Origin: Spirochaetia bacterium UBA5763
GTDB taxonomy: Bacteria > Spirochaetota > UBA4802 > UBA5550
DNA: 64,000 nucleotides
Direction of reading: 5' to 3'
Assembly: GCA_002418835.1 (NCBI GenBank)
Contig: DIEX01000034.1
Location: 344,182 to 408,181, forward strand
Below the pieces are notes generated by a model that worked only from the letters and a program-made list of their open reading frames with translations, had not been told where the DNA came from and did not search any database. Of this stretch, positions 62,825 to 64,000 are shown in pieces. The stretch's first letter is position 1; each line of letters starts with the position of its first letter. The position numbers and the translations under genes are program-made.

Positions 62825-63205
62825 TTATCTGTTCATTCACTCAAATATTTTTAATGTTTAAATTTGTAATACTATTATTTCAAAATCAACTAATTAATAG
62901 TTTTTTATACCCGGTGATTGAATTATTTTATATTAAAAGGCTGTAAATTAAAAAATCCTGCATATTGCAATTGAATGGGGCGTATTGTATATAAGAGAGG
63001 TTTTAGAAACGGAATTATCAACACCTCCGATAAGAATGTCAAGATGATGAGGGATTGTGTTAAAATTTATATATATAGATTGCTAAAAAAAGACTAATAA
63101 TAAAAATGTGATCAAATAAAATAATAGCTTGAACTTTTTATAGAGATAATTTACACTATTATCATAAAAAATGTAATTATCTGAACCTTAAATTTAGAGA
63201 GAAAA
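62825..63205. other. AT-rich intergenic region upstream of tetR
   Basis: 381 bp between the divergent tetR and STAS genes. A short dyad CAAAT...ATTTG lies near 62840-62864 and AACTA...TAGTT at 62888-62902; either could be a TetR operator, but neither is convincing. No ORF of note. Confidence 0.4.
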
Positions 63206-63505
63206 ATGATGAATGTTATCTTTTCCGAAACTGACAATCTTGTTACTATTGCAATAGAAGGTGAAGCTGATCCAGCCGGCATCAGGAGGTTCTCTGAAAT
63301 TGTTGAAAATATTAATAATAATATCGAAAAAGACGTTGAAATAGACCTTTCAGAAGCAGTATATCTTGATTCTTCATCCATTGGGGTACTTATCAAGCTT
63401 CATAAAAGTCAGAAACAGCGTAATTTCGGATTTGTTATTACTAAAGCATCTGACAGGGTTATGTCACTTCTGAAGCTTTGCTCTCTTTCTGATGCGCTCA
63501 GGTAA
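63206..63505 (+). CDS. STAS-domain anti-sigma factor antagonist
   Basis: 99 aa. Signature EIDLSEAVYLDSSSIGVLIKLHKSQK carries the phosphorylatable Ser in D-S-S-S-I-G. Third STAS protein in the window, with the others at 15316 and 47109. Two adjacent ATG codons (63206, 63209) follow AGAGAG. It probably works with one of the SpoIIE-type phosphatases. Confidence 0.87.
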   Translation: MMNVIFSETDNLVTIAIEGEADPAGIRRFSEIVENINNNIEKDVEIDLSEAVYLDSSSIGVLIKLHKSQKQRNFGFVITKASDRVMSLLKLCSLSDALR

Positions 63506-63518
63506 AACCGCGTTTTAC
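63502..63518 (+). terminator. Hairpin after STAS gene
   Basis: GTAAAAC / GTTTTAC with a 3-nt loop, overlapping the stop codon; lacks a U-run. Confidence 0.35.
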
Positions 63519-63643
63519 TGCCTGGATATCAAAAAAAATGTTTAAACGGTTATAATTTTTAGTTCTCCGCGACTTTACTTTTCCCCCGTTTATACTTAGC
63601 ATAATATTGATAAGAATTTCAATAATCCGCTAAGGAGTCATCT

Positions 63644-63931
63644 ATGAAAAAGTTTATTTCTCTTGCTGCAGTTATTATGTTTACTGCTGTAATGTTTTCT
63701 GTCCGGGCTGACGCAAAATGCCAGTACGGCAGTGACTGGTCAAAAGGGGGGAAAAAAATTGTAGTATGCACAAAAGGAGACAGTTTCCCTGACAGGAAAA
63801 AAGCTCAGGAGATATGTGAGAAGATTAAAGGTTCATCCTGCTCATCTCCGACAACATTCTCTTCATCCTGCGGTAACGGGGAATGTTATGACGAATCAGG
63901 TTCAAGCCACTATTCATTGTCAGGGTACTGA
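63644..63931 (+). CDS. Small secreted Cys-rich protein
   Basis: 95 aa with a signal peptide (cleavage near ADAKCQYG, about residue 24). The mature part has seven Cys and many Ser/Gly (SSCSSPTTFSSSCGNGECYD), suggesting disulfide-linked loops in the periplasm. AAGGAG precedes the ATG. Family unknown. A terminator hairpin follows. Confidence 0.72.
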   Translation: MKKFISLAAVIMFTAVMFSVRADAKCQYGSDWSKGGKKIVVCTKGDSFPDRKKAQEICEKIKGSSCSSPTTFSSSCGNGECYDESGSSHYSLSGY

Positions 63932-63953
63932 TCGTTGCGTTCCTAAAAAAAAG

Positions 63954-63979
63954 AAGGGGCCTGTTGATCCAGGCTCCTT
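63954..63979 (+). terminator. Terminator after small secreted protein
   Basis: AAGGGGCCTG (63954-63963) / CAGGCTCCTT (63970-63979) with one G:T pair and a 6-nt loop; A-rich before and T-rich at the end of the stem. Confidence 0.65.
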
Positions 63980-64000
63980 TGAAAATTCCATAATCATACT

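Noticed and set aside
62840..62902. TetR operator candidates upstream of tetR.
   Set aside because: The dyads are short and AT-rich and could occur by chance.

Overview
The window looks like chromosomal DNA of a free-living, flagellated spirochaete (Spirochaetota), probably from a deep lineage outside Borrelia and Treponema. Three things support this. The hook protein FlgE has a Lys/Cys pair at the positions used for the lysinoalanine cross-link of spirochaete hooks. One protein resembles a Leptospira-type PilZ/DUF1577 family. Chemotaxis, anti-sigma-antagonist and PP2C genes are plentiful. Gram-negative traits (lipoproteins, OmpA-like and outer-membrane proteins, PpiD/SurA-like chaperone) fit. 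Base composition and style are even throughout, with no prophage, integron or CRISPR array.

Layout. 1-5450: rod-shape operon mreB (5'-partial), mreC, mreD, PBP2, rodA. 5635-9090: flagellar hook genes fliK, flgD, flgE. 9283-17723: thyX, a small lipoprotein, a phosphoesterase, a CheX-like protein, a PpiD/SurA-like chaperone, a Trm112-like protein, queC, comF, a STAS protein, a polyprenyl synthase, a TPR protein, bactofilin and a half-size TSUP permease. 17894-20031: AmrS-type radical SAM enzyme and a sugar-nucleotide epimerase. 20047-26100: two large secreted proteins, one a 1293-residue aromatic-rich repeat protein, the other a PQQ-type propeller fused to OmpA. 26237-26488: a 42-bp tandem repeat encoding a perfect heptad coiled coil, followed by an RNase H with an extra N-terminal region. 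27347-36781: a lipoprotein, a PilZ-like protein, unknowns and two divergent sensor kinases, one of them a kinase-receiver-PP2C fusion. 37073-39145: a CoA-transferase and a VapBC pair.

39160-42130 is the most notable segment. Five tightly packed genes encode a NarI-like membrane cytochrome b, a small two-cluster ferredoxin-like protein, a secreted tetrahaem cytochrome, MetV and MetF. The arrangement suggests a membrane-linked methylene-tetrahydrofolate reductase that exchanges electrons with the quinone pool or periplasm instead of with NAD(P)H or ferredoxin. This is inference from gene order and motifs.

42351-48497: an unknown, a palindromic dispersed-type repeat, a lipoprotein with a structured leader, a cyclic-nucleotide-gated-type K+ channel, a broken GGDEF gene, another STAS protein, a Lys/Ala-rich basic protein, a zinc-ribbon protein and tRNA-Pro(GGG). 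48498-63931: uvrC, a membrane PP2C phosphatase, an AvtA-like aminotransferase, a radical SAM-HhH protein with an HD hydrolase, recO, a CorC-like CBS protein, a GDPD-like protein that has lost its catalytic residues, DUF1992, a metallo-beta-lactamase-fold hydrolase, an outer-membrane protein, a TetR regulator, a third STAS protein and a small secreted Cys protein.

Themes: cell shape and envelope (mre/rod, bactofilin, polyprenyl synthase), partner-switching signalling (three STAS proteins, two SpoIIE-type phosphatases) and one-carbon/redox metabolism (thyX, metVF with its cytochromes, CoA-transferase).
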